Shown: positions 25,932 through 34,884, numbered from the stretch's first letter. The stretch: 64,000 nt of DNA from Candidatus Gastranaerophilales bacterium (GCA_944325785.1 CALVBN010000009.1:19234-83233), one strand, 5' to 3'. A program made the numbers and translations. Notes: generated by a model not told the origin, from the letters alone.

Positions 25932-27533
25932 ATGTCAATGTTCGGCGATTACAAATCATACAAAAAATATGAACCAGCTTATGAAAGCTGGAAATATAAC
26001 CGTGATTTGATTGAAGCTAAAAGAATGGCATACTTAAAAAAGCATCCGCAGGAAATCAATGAAGAAGATATCCAGCGCGGAAAAACTCTGATAAGAGCCA
26101 TAGATATTATGGATGAATACTCCCAAAAACGCGCGCAGGATATGGAAGCGGCAGCGAGTGCGGGAGTTGAAACGGCTCTTATGCTTGCAAGTGCGGTGGG
26201 TGCTGTGATGGGTCTAGGTGCTTCCAGCCTCAAATCAGTACAGAAATTTCTCGGAAAAATTGCCGGAAAATATAAATTAAATAAGGAGTTTTTAACCACA
26301 TTTGTTCCCCTTCTCGGCGGTTTGGTTACCGGACTTATTGTTTCTTTTCCGCTTCAAGCATGGACTGCAAGAGCGCAGGTTTCTGCTTCCCGCAAAGGCA
26401 GATTTGAAGCAATGAGAAAAGACTTGAACAGTCCGAACGGCTTTGCAATACTTACTCCGGAACAGGCAGAAGAAGCTAAAGAGATTATGAATAATCTTCC
26501 TGAAGAAAAAGAGAAAAAACGCAAGAAAATATCCGGAGGACTTAAAAACTGGAAAGAACTCGCTGTCGACAGCAAAGAATACAAAACCCAGCGCAGACAG
26601 TTTGAAGAAGAGCTGGCAGAAGTCCAAAAACACATAGATGATGAATTGACACCGGAAGAAACAGAAAATGCTAAAAAAGAACAGCAGTTACTGACAAAAC
26701 TTGTTGAAAAAATTGATATTTCATCACAGGATTATGCACAAAATGCAGAAATGGCTATCGGGCTTGTCAGCACAGGATTGCTCGCAGGAGGTTTCTTAAC
26801 CGGTGCCGTAACCAAAAAAATCCTCTCGCTGTGTAAACTAAAGTCCGCCGAAACAACAGAAAATATTATACAGTTTGCGACACTTCTTGCGACAGTCGGC
26901 TTAAGCATAGCAGGCACTCTGATTGCAAAGGACGCTTCACGCGTAGGAAGATTCAAAGTTAAGCAGGAACTTTTGAAACATCCGGAAACTTTCGTTTATG
27001 TCGACGATAACAAAACCAAAGATATTGAAGATATTGAAATCAGCAATCCTAAACAAAATGTATTTGCATTTCTCAAAGAAGCATGGAAAAACAGAAAAGA
27101 ATATAACAAATATAAAGAAACTATCGCCAAAGAAGAAAAGCGTTTTTACCAAGCTGTTGAAAAACTTAAATTATCCCAGGAACAGCTCAAAGATGCAAAA
27201 CGCCTTCAAAGGAATACTTTTATGACATTCAATACCGTTGATGAGAAGTCGCAGAAGTATTCAGAAAGTGTAGAAGCTCTCGGAGAGTCCGTAAGCTACC
27301 TGCTCAGTTCTATCAGTAATTTGATGATTATTACTTTGATGGGATTATTCAGCAAAAAAATTGCCGGTGCCAATAAAGTTGAAGGCATATTGAGAGGCGC
27401 CGGAATCGCGTTAATTTCAGTTATTCCGGTAATGCTGTTTAATATTTATATGACAAAAGAACAGAAAAAAGCATCAAGAGTTGCCAATATGCTTGCAATT
27501 AATGAAATGAGCGATTACAGGAAATTTAGATAA
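25932..27533 (+). CDS. Large membrane protein of unknown function
   Basis: I do not recognise the family. The 533-residue protein has hydrophobic segments at roughly residues 78-98, 120-145, 265-290, 315-335 and 465-510. These are separated by long charged helical regions (about 185-250 and 375-450) with coiled-coil character ([44 protein letters not shown]). There is no signal peptide. The first 70 residues are charged. It may be an integral scaffold with cytoplasmic coiled coils. It stands alone, followed by GGGGTAAAT-type repeats. Confidence 0.65.
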   Translation: MSMFGDYKSYKKYEPAYESWKYNRDLIEAKRMAYLKKHPQEINEEDIQRGKTLIRAIDIMDEYSQKRAQDMEAAASAGVETALMLASAVGAVMGLGASSLKSVQKFLGKIAGKYKLNKEFLTTFVPLLGGLVTGLIVSFPLQAWTARAQVSASRKGRFEAMRKDLNSPNGFAILTPEQAEEAKEIMNNLPEEKEKKRKKISGGLKNWKELAVDSKEYKTQRRQFEEELAEVQKHIDDELTPEETENAKKEQQLLTKLVEKIDISSQDYAQNAEMAIGLVSTGLLAGGFLTGAVTKKILSLCKLKSAETTENIIQFATLLATVGLSIAGTLIAKDASRVGRFKVKQELLKHPETFVYVDDNKTKDIEDIEISNPKQNVFAFLKEAWKNRKEYNKYKETIAKEEKRFYQAVEKLKLSQEQLKDAKRLQRNTFMTFNTVDEKSQKYSESVEALGESVSYLLSSISNLMIITLMGLFSKKIAGANKVEGILRGAGIALISVIPVMLFNIYMTKEQKKASRVANMLAINEMSDYRKFR

Positions 27534-27579
27534 AGGGGGTAAATAGAAGGGGGTAAATAAGAGAAGGAGTAAATAAGAA

Positions 27580-27843
27580 TTATTCCTCTCTAATCATAAA
27601 ATTTTCCGGTAATTCTTCATCCAGCATTCTGCCAAATTCTTCAAAAGTTATGCCTAAAGCACCAATTATTTTTAATAAACTGGTCATATAAGCTTTATTC
27701 TTACCCTTTTCAATCATATAAAGCGTAGTTTTAGAAATATCATTCTCATAACAAAAAATCGTAAACTTTAATCCTTTCTGTTTACGCACTTTGGAAATAA
27801 CTTTTCCTACAGCCTTTAACAATATGTCGTTATCGTCTTGCAT
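27580..27843 (-). CDS. XRE-family HTH regulator, 87 aa
   Basis: This small Cro/C1-type DNA-binding protein has its HTH at about residues 15-72 (KVRKQKGLKFTIFCYENDISKTTLYMIEKGKNK, then LLKIIGALGITFEEF). It is nearly all domain, with a short acidic tail. It is divergent from a 77-aa helical protein, and the 68-bp gap holds two inverted repeats, so it probably represses its own and the neighbouring promoter. The layout parallels the AbrB/84-aa pair at 5666-6179. Confidence 0.82.
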   Translation of the reverse strand: MQDDNDILLKAVGKVISKVRKQKGLKFTIFCYENDISKTTLYMIEKGKNKAYMTSLLKIIGALGITFEEFGRMLDEELPENFMIREE

Positions 27844-27848
27844 TAGAC

Positions 27849-27895
27849 TAATAATAATGCTATTATTAATAAAAATGTTTCGTACTTCCGAAACA
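27849..27895. promoter_or_regulatory. Two inverted repeats between the HTH and 77-aa genes
   Basis: Repeat 1: TAATAATA-ATGC-TATTATTA (27849-27868), next to the HTH gene start. Repeat 2: TGTTTCG-TACTTC-CGAAACA (27876-27895), just before the Shine-Dalgarno sequence of the 77-aa gene. Both are well placed as operators. Confidence 0.6.
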
Positions 27896-27911
27896 AATAG
27901 GAGTATTATTT

Positions 27912-28145
27912 ATGGATAAAAAACTTGAATATTTGCAGGATTTAGAAAAGATAATTTTTGAAAATAAACTTATGCTAAAAATTCTCCATAGTTATTGTGA
28001 AGATGAAACTTCGCAGTCAGAAGAAATTTCGGCAATTCTTGTAGGGCTTGATAATCGGCTGGAAAAACATGAAAAAATAGAAAAAATCTTTGATGAATTA
28101 TACAAGCTAACAGGCACCGCATCTGTTCATCACCAGAGCGTTTAG
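27912..28145 (+). CDS. Small helical protein, 77 aa, divergent from HTH gene
   Basis: The family is unknown. The protein is acidic with heptad-like leucine and isoleucine spacing (LEYLQDLEKIIFENKLMLKILHSY, then LDNRLEKHEKIEKIFDELYKL), so a two-helix bundle is likely. It has AGGAG 8 nt before the ATG. It resembles the 84-aa protein at 5925 in size, charge, helix content and position relative to a DNA-binding gene, though not in obvious sequence identity. The shared layout suggests a regulator-partner module. Confidence 0.6.
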   Translation: MDKKLEYLQDLEKIIFENKLMLKILHSYCEDETSQSEEISAILVGLDNRLEKHEKIEKIFDELYKLTGTASVHHQSV

Positions 28146-28179
28146 TAGGTAGTTCTGTAGATAATGTCTACAGAGCTTC

Positions 28180-28299
28180 GTGATTCGTGAGCCGTGACTC
28201 GTGAATCGAGGTATCAAAAATGATATAAGTAAACAAGGCACAGTTAAAGAAATTCTATAACCACAAGTCACAAGTCACGAGTCACGGCTCACGAATCAC
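28180..28299. mobile_element. MITE-like element, copy 1 (24-bp perfect inverted ends)
   Basis: The ends 28180-28203 and 28276-28299 are perfect reverse complements. The core (AAAATGATATAAGTAAAC, then GAAATTCTATAACCACAA) recurs at 34474-34530 and 59023-59075. The element is 120 bp with no ORF, so if it moves it must be mobilised in trans. The arms are built from TCACGAGTCACG-like short repeats. Confidence 0.7.
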
Positions 28300-28349
28300 C
28301 CTCTACTCCAAATTTCGGATTTCGCCCAGCCGCTTAGTCACTTTCCCCG

Positions 28350-29681
28350 CTATTTACCAATACAAAAATTCTCAAATATATTATCAAGCAGTTTGTCTGT
28401 CACAAGTTCGCCAGTAAGTTCATCCAGCGCAAGCAGTGCGGACTTTACGTCGATAGAAATTAAATCCTGCAGTTCATTCACCTGTGATGCCAAAAGCGCC
28501 TGTTCAAGAGATGCTTTTGCGCGTTTTAAGCATGCCTGCTGGCGGGTATTTGTTACAAAATCAAGAGCTTCCGGCTCTATATCACAAACCTTTGTTTTAA
28601 GCAGTGCTTTTAATTCTTTTATGCCTTCGCCTGTACGTGCGGAAATGTATAATGCGTCATTAGGTTTAGCAGAAGCAATATCCGACTTATTGGCAATAAC
28701 AATGTGGTTTTTATCTTTCAAAAGTTCTAAGACTTCTCTGTCTTCTTCGTCCATACCTTTTGAGGCATCATACACAAATAACACTAAATCAGCCTCATCG
28801 AGAGTTTTTTTAGAATATTCTATACCGATTTTTTCTACTTTTGAAACATCTTCATCGCGAATGCCTGCTGTGTCTATTAATGTTACAGGTATTCCCAAGT
28901 CCAGAGTTTCCCTGAGAACATCCCTTGTAGTGCCGGCTATTTCCGTAACAATAGCTCTATCAAGACTCAGCAGTGCATTAAATAAAGAGGATTTGCCCAC
29001 ATTAGGTTTCCCTACAATTGCAACAGAAGCACCCTGGCGGAAAATATTTGAGGTTTCCGCGCTTGATAACACATTATCAATTTTTGAGATAATATTTTCA
29101 AAATTTTCTATAAGATATGAATACTCCGGCTCTTTCACATCTTCCGGAAAATCAATACCCGCAGTAATTTTTGATAGGACTTCAAAAATATCGTTTCTTA
29201 TATCATTAATTTTTTCCTTCAAGACTCCGGACAAATTTTTCATAGAAACTGTTGCAAAATCAGAGGTTTTGGCATGTATAATATCCGCTACCGCTTCTGC
29301 TTGAGATAAATCCATACGCTTATTCAAAAAAGCGCGCTTGGTAAACTCTCCCTTTTCAGCCATTCTGGCGCCGTTTCGGAGAACCAGATTAAGTATATTT
29401 TTAACGACATTCACACCGCCGTGGCATTGGATTTCCACAACATTTTCGCCCGTATAGCTGTTCGGTGCAAAAAACGGAAGCACTATAACTTCATCTATTT
29501 TTTTACTGCCGTCCAAAATCCAGCCGTGGTTAAATTTTCTCGGTTCAAATTTTGGATTAGAAAAAATCTTTTCAATAATTTCAAACGCCTTATCGCCGGA
29601 TATTCTAATAACTCCGACCCCTCCTGCACCCATAGGGGTTGCTGGCGCTGCAATTGTATCAAATTCTTCCAAAATATTCAT
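28350..29681 (-). CDS. mnmE: tRNA modification GTPase MnmE
   Basis: MnmE is the GTPase partner of MnmG in wobble-uridine modification. The 443-residue protein has the N-terminal folate-binding domain (DTIAAPATPMGAGGVGVIRISG, CHGGVNVVKNILNLVLRNGAR), an inserted G domain with GKPNVGKSSLFNALL (G1), a G2-loop TTRDV, DTAGIRD (G3) and NKSD (G4), and the invariant C-terminal CIGK whose Cys is functionally essential in the family. The ATG at 29681 is exactly 6 nt after TACAAT, which implies a leaderless transcript. A longer reading to 29705 is unlikely. Confidence 0.96.
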   Translation of the reverse strand: MNILEEFDTIAAPATPMGAGGVGVIRISGDKAFEIIEKIFSNPKFEPRKFNHGWILDGSKKIDEVIVLPFFAPNSYTGENVVEIQCHGGVNVVKNILNLVLRNGARMAEKGEFTKRAFLNKRMDLSQAEAVADIIHAKTSDFATVSMKNLSGVLKEKINDIRNDIFEVLSKITAGIDFPEDVKEPEYSYLIENFENIISKIDNVLSSAETSNIFRQGASVAIVGKPNVGKSSLFNALLSLDRAIVTEIAGTTRDVLRETLDLGIPVTLIDTAGIRDEDVSKVEKIGIEYSKKTLDEADLVLFVYDASKGMDEEDREVLELLKDKNHIVIANKSDIASAKPNDALYISARTGEGIKELKALLKTKVCDIEPEALDFVTNTRQQACLKRAKASLEQALLASQVNELQDLISIDVKSALLALDELTGELVTDKLLDNIFENFCIGK

Positions 29682-29723
29682 AAATAAATTGTAACCCAAA
29701 AACATTCATCATATAATATTTGT
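29682..29723. promoter_or_regulatory. Overlapping divergent leaderless promoters of mnmE and murF
   Basis: Plus strand: TTGTAA (29689-29694), 17-bp spacer, TATAAT (29712-29717), 6 nt, ATG of murF at 29724. Minus strand: TACAAT (29693-29688), 6 nt, ATG of mnmE at 29681. The whole divergent promoter fits in 42 bp, and the murF -35 overlaps the mnmE -10. Confidence 0.65.
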
Positions 29724-31016
29724 ATGAAAATAAAAGATTTAATAACCGCCTCCGGCGCAAAAGTTTTAAAAGAGATTGATGAAGAGCTGGACGTAAATAT
29801 TTCCACAGACACACGCACCATTAAAAAAGGTGACTTTTATCTGCCGTTAAAGGGCGCTTCTTTTGACGGAGAAAAATTTATCGGACAGGCTTTAGAAAAA
29901 GGAGCTGTTGGCGCTTTTTCAACCGGAGAAGAAGGAACTCTTCAAGTTAATGACACGCTCGAAGCGTATTTGAAGCTTGCTAATTACAGAAGAAACAAGC
30001 TGAACTTTACAGTCGTTGCAATTACAGGAAGTTCCGGAAAAACTACAACAAAAGAACTCGTTGCATCAACTTTGAGCGAGAAATACAAAACTTTTAAAAC
30101 TCCGCTTAATCATAATAACGAAATAGGATTTTGCCAGACCATATTTGAAGCGCCCGATGATACGGAAGTTCTTGTTCTTGAGATGGGAATGCGCGGAAAA
30201 GGCGAAATTGAACTGCTGTCAAAGTATGCAGAACCGGATATTACAATTATTTCAAATGTCGGAACAGCGCATATCGGACGCCTCGGCTCAAGAGAAAATA
30301 TTGCAAAAGCAAAATGCGAAATCGTTAAGTACCAGAGGGGAAATATTTTTATTGCACACGATGATGAGCTGATTAAAAACAACATTCAGTTTAACGGCAA
30401 AAAAATATTTTACTCCATTAAAGACGTAAAGATTTTAGAAAAAACAGCACACTATTCAAGATTTGAATATCAGGGCAATGTTTATGAATTGAATGCCGGC
30501 GGTGATTACAATATAGAAAATGCCTTAAGTGCAATTAATACCGGCATTGCACTCAATATGAGCATAAACGAAATCCGGACGGGCTTAAAAAAATATTCTC
30601 CGATAGAAAAACGCTGGGAAGCTGTAAATGCAGGCGGTTATGAAATAATAAACGACAGCTACAATGCAAATCCGGAATCAATGAGAGCCTTTGTTGATAC
30701 AATAGTTGAGCTTTACAAAAACTATGTTATTATTCTCGGCGATATGGGCGAGCTTGGCGAAAACGAAATTGAATACCACAAAGAACTCGGAAGATATATC
30801 AACGGAAAAATTCCCGCAGACTCCTGTGTTATATCAATAGGCAGGCTGTCTCAAAACATAACCGGCGAAATTGCAAACTGCACCGCAGTGCATTTTGATA
30901 CTATAGAACAGGGCGTAAATTATATAAAAAATAATATAGATAAAAGCAGAACCCTGTTTTTAAAAGCATCAAGAAGCATGCAATTTGAACGCATTATAAC
31001 AATGCTTGCCGAATAG
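29724..31016 (+). CDS. murF: UDP-MurNAc-tripeptide--D-Ala-D-Ala ligase
   Basis: MurF adds D-alanyl-D-alanine to the peptidoglycan precursor in the cytoplasm. The 430-residue Mur ligase has the N-terminal UDP-binding domain (STDTRTIKKGDFYLPLKGASFDG), the ATP-binding GSSGKTTTKE (residues 102-111), the NHNNEIGFC and LEMGMRGKGEI segments, and the C-terminal domain with NDSYNANPESM and GDMGELGENE. No other mur gene is adjacent. The start has no Shine-Dalgarno sequence but a strong promoter 6 nt upstream. Confidence 0.95.
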   Translation: MKIKDLITASGAKVLKEIDEELDVNISTDTRTIKKGDFYLPLKGASFDGEKFIGQALEKGAVGAFSTGEEGTLQVNDTLEAYLKLANYRRNKLNFTVVAITGSSGKTTTKELVASTLSEKYKTFKTPLNHNNEIGFCQTIFEAPDDTEVLVLEMGMRGKGEIELLSKYAEPDITIISNVGTAHIGRLGSRENIAKAKCEIVKYQRGNIFIAHDDELIKNNIQFNGKKIFYSIKDVKILEKTAHYSRFEYQGNVYELNAGGDYNIENALSAINTGIALNMSINEIRTGLKKYSPIEKRWEAVNAGGYEIINDSYNANPESMRAFVDTIVELYKNYVIILGDMGELGENEIEYHKELGRYINGKIPADSCVISIGRLSQNITGEIANCTAVHFDTIEQGVNYIKNNIDKSRTLFLKASRSMQFERIITMLAE

Positions 31017-31037
31017 AAAGCTTCTATAATAAGATTA

Positions 31038-31910
31038 TTACATTTCAAGATTCATTTGAGAGAATTGAATAATCTTGTTTTTACCGCGGTGTTTAGCGTT
31101 ATAGAGAGCATGCTCAGCGTATCTTATTACGGTATTTGCATCCTCATCTACATCCGGCATGCATGGATATGTTGAAATACCGCCTGAAATAGTAACTTTG
31201 TGCGGTTCTTCTTCGCCTGCTGGAATAAACTCCATTTTCTCAACTTCTCTTCTAAATCTTTCACCGAACAAGAAAGCATTCTCTTCAGAAGTATTCGGAA
31301 GCACAAGCAAAAATTCTTCATCGCCGTATCTTGTCAAAATATCTTCTTTTCTTATCATTGCATTTAATTTATTCGCAATGTTTCTTAAGAGAATATCGCC
31401 CCATTCATAGCCGTACATATCGTTTACAACCTTAAAGAAATCTATATCAAACAATATGCAGGAAAGTTTTGTGCCGTATCGTCTTGAACGCGAAATTTCT
31501 TCTTCCAGACGTTCCTGCAGATATTTTCTGTTATGAAGTCCTGTCAAATCATCAGTAGTAGAAACTCTTTCGAGCTTGTCTTTAATTGTTTTAATTCTCA
31601 AAAGCGCATTAACTCTTACAATTAATTCGTCAGTATTAGCCGGATCTTTAATAAAATCGTAACCTTCAGCCCTTACAGTAACATCACGTCTTGTCGGTCC
31701 GAAAAACAAAATCGGGCAAGGGAATTTATTTGTCATCAAAGCGTCTTTTGCAAGATCAATATTTTCAACAATCATCAAAGACGGATTAATAACCGCATAA
31801 TCCTTCATCTGATCTATAGAAACTACTCTTACATCAGCTTCATCAATATCCATTAATACTGTCTGTATCTCCGGCATAGGCTTTGTTGAATAAATAACAA
31901 TATTGCTCAT
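31038..31910 (-). CDS. GGDEF-domain protein with degenerate receiver-like N terminus
   Basis: Residues 1-105 look like a receiver-type fold (MSNIVIYSTK, MIVENIDLA, CPILFFGPT, YDFIKDP) without a clear phospho-accepting Asp pocket. Residues ~110-290 are a diguanylate cyclase domain: TTDDLTGLHNRKYL, LSCILFDIDFFKVVND (metal-binding Asp155) and the signature loop RYGDEEF at 194-200. Canonical GG(D/E)EF is here GDEEF, an Asp in place of the second glycine, which may weaken or change catalysis. An inhibitory-site-like RKED (187-190) lies five residues before the loop, as in regulated cyclases. AGAGGAA precedes the ATG. Confidence 0.85.
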   Translation of the reverse strand: MSNIVIYSTKPMPEIQTVLMDIDEADVRVVSIDQMKDYAVINPSLMIVENIDLAKDALMTNKFPCPILFFGPTRRDVTVRAEGYDFIKDPANTDELIVRVNALLRIKTIKDKLERVSTTDDLTGLHNRKYLQERLEEEISRSRRYGTKLSCILFDIDFFKVVNDMYGYEWGDILLRNIANKLNAMIRKEDILTRYGDEEFLLVLPNTSEENAFLFGERFRREVEKMEFIPAGEEEPHKVTISGGISTYPCMPDVDEDANTVIRYAEHALYNAKHRGKNKIIQFSQMNLEM

Positions 31911-32245
31911 AAAGTTTCCTCTTATTTAAATTCATTTCTCTTATATTTAAATATACACTAATTGTAACACTTTGTAAAACATTTCTTTTTACAATGCAAA
32001 AGCCCCGATAAGAAACCGACTGATTGTATGTAGATATTTACTCCAATGCGGTTATAAATATAAAACACACAAAACAAATCTAAAAACTATTTTTTCATTT
32101 TTTTGGACTATTGTTACTTAATGTATTGATTAGTATAATAACATCAAAAGATTTATTATAAACTGAGCATAATAGCGCCAATAGCTTTATTCAACGCTCA
32201 TTTTACGACAAATCCTTCAAACTTGACAAGATAAAGGATAATAAT
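31911..32245. other. Intergenic region, promoter of the secreted Cys protein
   Basis: A 335-bp divergent gap with no ORF. A promoter with TTGTTA (32111-32116), 17-bp spacer and TATAAT (32134-32139) faces the plus strand and leaves a ~100-nt leader. GAGC at about 32166 can pair with GCTC at about 32197, enclosing smaller hairpins. Confidence 0.6.
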
Positions 32246-32677
32246 ATGAAAAAATATTTTGTATTTGGAATAACTCTTGTTCTTACGACCCTTATCGTCC
32301 TAGCTGATGATGCAAAGTTTACAAATGCTCTGAAAAATTGTTCATCCTATTCTGAAAGCGGTACTGTTAACACTGAAGGTGTGAATGTTACATCCAGCAA
32401 GAAGATTTTAGGCTGGGAAGGCGACAAATGTGTTTATCAGGAAAAAGTGCAGTTTTCCGGAATTGATTCCTGCATAACCTGCAAACTGACACGTTCGCAA
32501 ATTAATGAGCTTGTGTCCGTAATGCAGGCGTACGCACTTGTTCAGCAGTATTCTAACGACGATGTCGATACATCAAGTATTTCAGCTGTTCAGAATAATC
32601 CTGTTGTAAAGGCTTGGAATAAATATCTGCAGGACAGCTCCGTATGCAGTGTAACAACAAATCAGCCAGTAAAATAG
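32246..32677 (+). CDS. Small secreted cysteine-containing protein
   Basis: I do not recognise the family. The 143-residue protein has a signal peptide (MKKYFVFGITLVLTTLIVLA), and the mature part has six Cys residues (around NCSSY, DKCVYQ, DSCITCKL and SVCSV), suggesting periplasmic disulfides. The middle (KKILGWEGDKCVYQEKVQFSG) looks beta-rich and the C-terminal half helical. Its stop codon is directly followed by the ATG of the FkbH-like gene, so the two are probably translated together. A ~100-nt leader with hairpins could regulate both. Confidence 0.6.
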   Translation: MKKYFVFGITLVLTTLIVLADDAKFTNALKNCSSYSESGTVNTEGVNVTSSKKILGWEGDKCVYQEKVQFSGIDSCITCKLTRSQINELVSVMQAYALVQQYSNDDVDTSSISAVQNNPVVKAWNKYLQDSSVCSVTTNQPVK

Positions 32678-34411
32678 ATGCAAAAAGATTATGATATAAC
32701 CAAAACTAAATTAATCATATGGGACTTGGATGAAACGCTCTGGGACGGTATTCTAAGCGAGGGCGGAATTGTTTTTAAGCCGGAAATTCTAAATTTTATT
32801 GAAGAGCTTACAACTAAAGGCATCGTGAATTCAATCTGTTCCAAAAATACTTATGCCGATGTTAAAAACAAATTTTTATTAAGCGGATTCAAAAGTTTTT
32901 GGGACTTGTTTGTTTTTCCATCCATCAGCTGGACTCCAAAAGGAGAAAGAGTCAGCAATATTATCAAGGACATGAACCTTAGGGCGGAAAATGTTATTTT
33001 TATTGATGATAACATTTCCAATATCAATGAGGTAAAGTTTTATGCGCCGGATATTATGACGGCTCACCCCTGCGAAATTCCTAAAATGATGGAAGAACTC
33101 TACCTTGTAAATGATTACGATTTTGAACATACAAGGTTAAAACAGTATAAAATTCTTGAAGCCAAAAGTTTTGCAAGGGGCGAAAGCTCTAATGAAGAGT
33201 TTTTGAGAAAAAGCGGTATAAGAATCTGTTTAAAAAAAGACTGCCTTGAAAATATCGGCAGGATAAAAGAATTAATACGCCGGACAAACCAGTTAAATTT
33301 TACCAAATTTCGGGATGAAAATTTAGAAGAAACTATTAAAAATACAGAATCCGCTTATATTATTGCAGAAGATAATTACGGAAACTACGGGATTTGCGGG
33401 TTTTATTCCCTTGATAAAAAAGAAAACAGGCTCATACATTTTCTTTTTTCCTGCAGGATTATGAATATGGGAATAGAGCAGTTTGTTTATTCTTTCTTAG
33501 GTAAACCGCAGATTGAACTAAAAGGCACAGTCGCATCTTCTCTTGACAGCGAGCCGGATTGGATTAATGTTGTTGATGATTTGCAGGTTAACGTACCGGT
33601 AAGGACTGTTAAAAATGACGTTAACATTCTTTTTAAAGGTCCGTGCGATTTATATTCTTCGCTGAGTTATATAAATGCCGGCTGTAATATAGATACCGAA
33701 TTCCCGTACTGGAACAAGTCACTTGTCTATATCTTAGCCCATACGCATACTGCGTTTATTGAGCAGACGCATAAGTTTTCCAAAGAAAAGCTTGAAGAAC
33801 TCTCAAAGCGCTTTCCTTTCCCTAATCCGGATGAGTTTAAAACCCGATTTTTTGATAAAAAATATAATCTGATATTTTTAAGCCTTTTGACAACAACCCA
33901 CAGCGGGCTTTACATCAATAAATATGATGAAAGCTATGCCTTGTTTGGATATGCAGATTGTGATATAACCGATGAAAACAATTGGGAAACAATTTTAAAA
34001 CCGATTCCTCAATGGGCAAAAGAACAAAATGTCATTATGCTCAAAGAATTTAAAAATAATTATGTTTTTGCGGGCAATCCGCCTGTAGATACAGTTATTA
34101 AGAATTTGAGATATATAAAAGAGAATACAAACGCTGATTTAGTTCTTATTCTGGGAAGCGAAATCCCGACAGACAAAGTTCTTGCAGGCTATGAAAATAT
34201 GGCAGAAAGACACAAGATATTGAATGATGCTGTGAGAAAAAATTTCAAAAACGAAGTTGATTTTATTGAACTCAGCGATTTCATAAAAAGCGATGAGGAT
34301 TACGCAGAGTGCATAAACCATTTTTCACGCAGAGTTTACGCTGATTTAGCCCGCAAGATTACTGAGATTGCCAACAAGAAATTGGGGAACGAGTATTTGA
34401 GTTTGAAGTGA
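32678..34411 (+). CDS. FkbH-like HAD-IIIC / GNAT-like / SGNH-like fusion protein
   Basis: Residues ~10-150 form a HAD phosphatase-like domain: nucleophile Asp16 in IIWDLDETLWDG, then SICSKN and ENVIFIDDNISNINEV. This is the FkbH class, which in polyketide pathways loads a glyceryl group from 1,3-bisphosphoglycerate onto a carrier protein. Residues ~170-300 match the GNAT-like half of FkbH proteins (RTNQLNFTKFRDE, YGICGFYSL, FLFSCRIMNMGIEQFVYSFL). Residues ~320-577 look like an SGNH hydrolase-like domain ending in INHFSRRVYADLA. At 577 residues it is longer than simple FkbH proteins. No polyketide or NRPS genes are near, so a glycan or cell-surface modification role is possible. Confidence 0.65.
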   Translation: MQKDYDITKTKLIIWDLDETLWDGILSEGGIVFKPEILNFIEELTTKGIVNSICSKNTYADVKNKFLLSGFKSFWDLFVFPSISWTPKGERVSNIIKDMNLRAENVIFIDDNISNINEVKFYAPDIMTAHPCEIPKMMEELYLVNDYDFEHTRLKQYKILEAKSFARGESSNEEFLRKSGIRICLKKDCLENIGRIKELIRRTNQLNFTKFRDENLEETIKNTESAYIIAEDNYGNYGICGFYSLDKKENRLIHFLFSCRIMNMGIEQFVYSFLGKPQIELKGTVASSLDSEPDWINVVDDLQVNVPVRTVKNDVNILFKGPCDLYSSLSYINAGCNIDTEFPYWNKSLVYILAHTHTAFIEQTHKFSKEKLEELSKRFPFPNPDEFKTRFFDKKYNLIFLSLLTTTHSGLYINKYDESYALFGYADCDITDENNWETILKPIPQWAKEQNVIMLKEFKNNYVFAGNPPVDTVIKNLRYIKENTNADLVLILGSEIPTDKVLAGYENMAERHKILNDAVRKNFKNEVDFIELSDFIKSDEDYAECINHFSRRVYADLARKITEIANKKLGNEYLSLK

Positions 34412-34553
34412 CTAAGTGACTGAGTGATTTAAATTGGTGAAGGGTGAGGAGTGAAGGGTGAAGCGAAGAATTGAAAATGATATAAGTAAACGAGGCTCAA
34501 TTAAAGAAATTCTATAACCACAAATCACGAGTCACGAGTCACGGCTCACGAGT
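34407..34553. mobile_element. MITE-like element, copy 2
   Basis: The core 34474-34530 matches the element at 28180-28299. The right arm (TCACGAGTCACGGCTCACGAG) is conserved, and the left arm has drifted into GTGACTAAGTGACTGAGTGA-type repeats. The stop codons of both flanking ORFs (34409-34411 plus strand, 34546-34548 minus strand) fall inside the arms. Confidence 0.6.
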
Positions 34554-34872
34554 TGCCTAATCCCCCTTTCCCCTTCACGCAAATTTTATAATAATCAATC
34601 ACATTCATTGTAACACCGGAATTGTCCGGATTTCCCCAGCCCGGCGATAAAATTATCTTCGAAAATTCAAGCTGTTTTGGAGGATTGGGAATATATTTTT
34701 CAGACCTGTCAAAAGCTTCAAAATACATATATTTGAAATCATATGTAATATAGCCTAAAAGATAATATTTTTTGCGGAGTCTTTCAAGTCTGTCAAAACC
34801 TTCTTTTAGCTCCCCGCTTACGTCAATAATTTCTATAGGATTCTCAAATTTTTTATCCGAATAAATCTGCAT
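34546..34872 (-). pseudogene. Truncated PabB-like (aminodeoxychorismate synthase I) N-terminal fragment
   Basis: This 108-residue ORF begins MQIYSDKKFENPIEIIDVSGE and continues LERLRKKYYLLGYITYDFKYMYFEAF, which resembles the N-terminal region of PabB/TrpE-type chorismate enzymes (GYIxYE). The catalytic chorismate-binding domain, normally some 300 further residues, is absent. The last residues (VKGKGGLGNS) and the stop codon are encoded by the right arm of the MITE-like repeat, which suggests the gene was cut by that element or by a deletion at it. It has a leaderless-type promoter (TATAAT, 6 nt, ATG at 34872). A genuine short protein cannot be excluded. Confidence 0.45.
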
Positions 34873-34884
34873 AAAACTATTATA
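34873..34884 (-). promoter_or_regulatory. -10 of the PabB-like ORF, leaderless type
   Basis: TATAAT (34884-34879, minus), 6 nt, ATG at 34872. Confidence 0.45.

Noticed and set aside
28393..29304. 303-codon plus-strand ORF opposite mnmE
   Set aside because: Serine-rich antisense shadow of a clear gene.
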